Positions 11,065-12,401 of a DNA stretch of 12,401 nt are shown here, one piece after another. Below the pieces are notes generated by a model. The model worked only from the letters and a program-made list of their open reading frames with translations. It was not told the DNA's origin and did not search any database. The translations under genes and the position numbers were made by a program. Origin of the DNA: an uncultured Saprospiraceae bacterium (GTDB lineage Bacteria; Bacteroidota; Bacteroidia; Chitinophagales; Saprospiraceae); NCBI GenBank assembly GCA_937930625.1, contig CALHBW010000519.1, positions 1 through 12,401 on the forward strand, in the 5' to 3' direction. The first letter of the stretch is position 1. Each line of letters begins with the position of its first letter.

Positions 11065-11565
11065 ATGCAACTACAAGAAGCACAGGAAAAGTTTATACAA
11101 TCTTGGGGAACGCTCGGTTCGCACTGGGGGATTAATCGTACTATGGCACAGGTACACGCCTTATTGCTCATCTCTGCCGAACCACTTTCTGCTCAAGAGA
11201 TTATGGATGCTTTGAAAATATCAAGCGGCAATGCCAATATGAATATTCGCGCCTTGATAGACTGGGGTTTGGTATTCAAAGAATTGAAACCCGGCGAGCG
11301 CAAAGAGTTTTTTGTGGCAGAAAAAGATATGTGGGAAGTCATTCGGAAAATCATTATCCAACGCAAAAAGAAAGAACTCGAACCTGTCATTAAGGTATTG
11401 AATGAGATAAGTACAGTGGAAGAAAATAGTCCGGAAGCCGAAGAATTTGTACGTGTCGTACAGGATATTCGACTATTCGCTCAAAAGGCAGATTCTACAT
11501 TGGAAGGTTTGGTCAAATCCGACCAAAAATGGTTTGTAGGGACATTTTTAAATATGATAAAATAA
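11065..11565 (+). CDS. GbsR/MarR-type winged-helix transcriptional regulator
   Basis: This 166-residue cytoplasmic DNA-binding protein resembles the GbsR branch of the MarR superfamily. The N-terminal helix (5-20, QEAQEKFIQSWGTLG) and WGINRTMAQVHALLLIS (21-37) lead into a winged helix-turn-helix: LSAQEIMDALKISSGNANM (41-59), recognition helix NIRALIDWGLV (60-70) and a wing with KPGERKEFF (75-83). The C-terminal half is a long helical region that would form the dimer interface. Proteins of this group repress transport or osmolyte genes or respond to small ligands; the target here is unknown. It stands alone with its own candidate promoter downstream of the large repeat gap and converges on pth. 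The ATG at 11065 gives the normal family start. Confidence 0.88.
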   Translation: MQLQEAQEKFIQSWGTLGSHWGINRTMAQVHALLLISAEPLSAQEIMDALKISSGNANMNIRALIDWGLVFKELKPGERKEFFVAEKDMWEVIRKIIIQRKKKELEPVIKVLNEISTVEENSPEAEEFVRVVQDIRLFAQKADSTLEGLVKSDQKWFVGTFLNMIK

Positions 11566-11632
11566 TTTCATTGTTTCATTGTTTACAATGAAACCATAGA
11601 ACCATGTAGCAATGAAACCATAAAGCCATGAA
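11566..11632. repeat. Octamer repeats and hairpin between convergent genes
   Basis: TTTCATTGT (11574-11582) and ACAATGAAA (11585-11593) form a perfect 9-bp stem with a 2-base loop. From 11585 the sequence runs in 8-nt degenerate units (ACAATGAA, ACCATAGA, ACCATGTA, GCAATGAA, ACCATAAA, GCCATGAA). The hairpin may help end both transcripts but lacks a T-tract. Confidence 0.65.
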
Positions 11633-11635
11633 ACA

Positions 11636-12250
11636 TCATTTATTAAACTGATTCATCGTAAATTGCAAGCCTATTGTGCCGAATGAAGTACACATTTTGG
11701 CGGCATGATTGAGGAGTTCGGGCAATTTTTCATTCTCCTCTTCTGTCCACTCTCCTAATACATAATCTACTTGCTTTCCTTTTCCAAAATCATTGCCGAT
11801 ACCAAAACGCAGGCGAGCGTATTTGTTGTTGCCAAGTATTTGATTGATATTTTTCAAGCCATTGTGACCGCCGTCGCTACCTTTTCCTCTCATTCGCAAT
11901 ACGCCATAATCCAAATTCAAATCATCAACGACCACGAGTAAATTTTCGGGTTTGATATTGTGTTTATTGAGCCAATATTGGACTGCTCTGCCACTAAGAT
12001 TCATATAGGTCGAAGGCTTTAGCAAACAAAAAGTACGTCCTTTGTGCTTAAATTCGGTCGTAAAACCCAAACGACCATCTTTGAACGTGGCATCATATTC
12101 CCGTGCCAACTTGTCCACGACAAGAAAGCCTACATTATGGCGCGTATCTTCGTATTCTGCACCAATATTTCCCAATCCGACGATTAAATATTTCATAGGG
12201 TCCGGCTCTGCCGGTTGTCTTGAAAATAATTGAAAAAATCTTTTTAGCAT
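11636..12250 (-). CDS. pth: Peptidyl-tRNA hydrolase
   Basis: Pth cleaves the ester bond of peptidyl-tRNA released from stalled ribosomes, recycling tRNA; it is essential in most bacteria. The 204-residue protein has all family residues: N28 in GLGN, catalytic H38 in TRHNVGF, N84 in YMNLSG, D109 in VVVDDLNL, and N130 in GGHNGLKNI. The motif KGSDGGHNGLK (123-133) and FGIG (149-152) complete the fold. The catalytic core begins at M19 (KYLIVGLGN). The first 18 residues (MLKRFFQLFSRQPAEPDP) are a basic, then Pro/Glu-rich extension of a kind seen in some Bacteroidota; if the internal ATG at 12196 is used the protein has 186 residues. No neighbour suggests an operon inside the window. Confidence 0.96.
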   Translation of the reverse strand: MLKRFFQLFSRQPAEPDPMKYLIVGLGNIGAEYEDTRHNVGFLVVDKLAREYDATFKDGRLGFTTEFKHKGRTFCLLKPSTYMNLSGRAVQYWLNKHNIKPENLLVVVDDLNLDYGVLRMRGKGSDGGHNGLKNINQILGNNKYARLRFGIGNDFGKGKQVDYVLGEWTEEENEKLPELLNHAAKMCTSFGTIGLQFTMNQFNK

Positions 12251-12274
12251 AATAAGTAAGTAGTAAGCGTTGAA

Positions 12275-12401
12275 TAATCGACACTTTTTGAGCAGGGTAT
12301 TTTTTTGTCAGACGAAGCTCATTTTGACGATTATAGCCAAGCTACATGAGGAAAAATAGCTGAAGTATGGCGAAAAAAGACACGTTCAAAAATGTCGATT
12401 A
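12275..12401. repeat. 127-bp inverted-repeat-bounded element at the window end
   Basis: TAATCGACACTTTTTGAGC (from 12275) and, reversed, TAATCGACATTTTTGAAC (from 12401 backwards) are near-identical termini. The interior has no ORF and includes GTCAGACGAAG, reminiscent of the near-palindromes inside the MITE copies. The window stops at the right terminus, so neither its true end nor a target duplication can be judged. Confidence 0.55.

Noticed and set aside
11574..11593. Intrinsic terminator between the MarR-type gene and pth
   Set aside because: The stem is perfect but A/T-rich with no T-tract on either strand; it is kept as a repeat-derived hairpin.
1..12401. tRNA or rRNA genes
   Set aside because: No cloverleaf-like sequence with the T-loop GTTCRANNC and acceptor pairing, and no rRNA-like conserved blocks, were found by eye.

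Overview
The window looks like a chromosome segment from a member of the Bacteroidota. The grounds are a good match to the promoter pattern of that phylum (TTTG, 19 nt, TAnnTTTG) ahead of the his genes and a near match ahead of a MarR-type gene, a general lack of Shine-Dalgarno sequences, a moderate to low G+C content, and proteins that read like Bacteroidota homologues. I cannot name a genus from the sequence alone.

The left half is a split histidine-biosynthesis locus. A promoter at 232-262 drives a 15-codon leader peptide with five His codons (271-318). This is followed by three mutually exclusive RNA stems ending in an intrinsic terminator (294-385): a classical-looking transcription attenuator, here on a transcript that probably has almost no 5' leader. 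Then come hisG (502-1359) and hisD (1502-2776). The locus is next interrupted by a ferredoxin-NADP-reductase-like flavoenzyme (2920-3636), which lies between two direct copies of a ~108-bp repeat. An opposite-strand pair follows: a YoeB-type RNase toxin (3743-4027) and an unrecognised 245-aa protein (4031-4768) where a YefM antitoxin would be expected. The his genes resume with one ORF (4973-6712) that fuses HisC aminotransferase to the IGP-dehydratase domain of HisB. The linker of this fusion is encoded by a 94-bp G/C-rich inverted-repeat element. No HAD phosphatase domain of HisB and no hisH, hisA, hisF or hisIE are present here.

The middle (6713-8532) holds a small lipoprotein, a Thr/Pro-rich secreted protein that seems to be its diverged neighbour paralogue, and a 112-aa opposite-strand protein with its own strong terminator. 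The right part holds a phytanoyl-CoA-dioxygenase-like enzyme (minus), a LysE-type exporter (plus), a 685-bp repeat-filled gap, a GbsR/MarR-type regulator and peptidyl-tRNA hydrolase (minus).

The most unusual global property is the intergenic DNA. Nearly every gap carries short-period degenerate tandem repeats, usually 7 nt and sometimes 8 or 9 nt. Each has a different unit sequence, and several are arranged as an array, a spacer and the same array inverted, so the transcript could fold into a long hairpin. On top of these are MITE-like elements. One (8533-8679) has 20-bp imperfect terminal inverted repeats and a perfect 8-bp target duplication, and a partial second copy lies at 1-140. Several gene ends and starts (stops of hisD, yoeB and hisCB; start of hisCB) coincide with repeat edges, so the repeats have shaped the gene boundaries.
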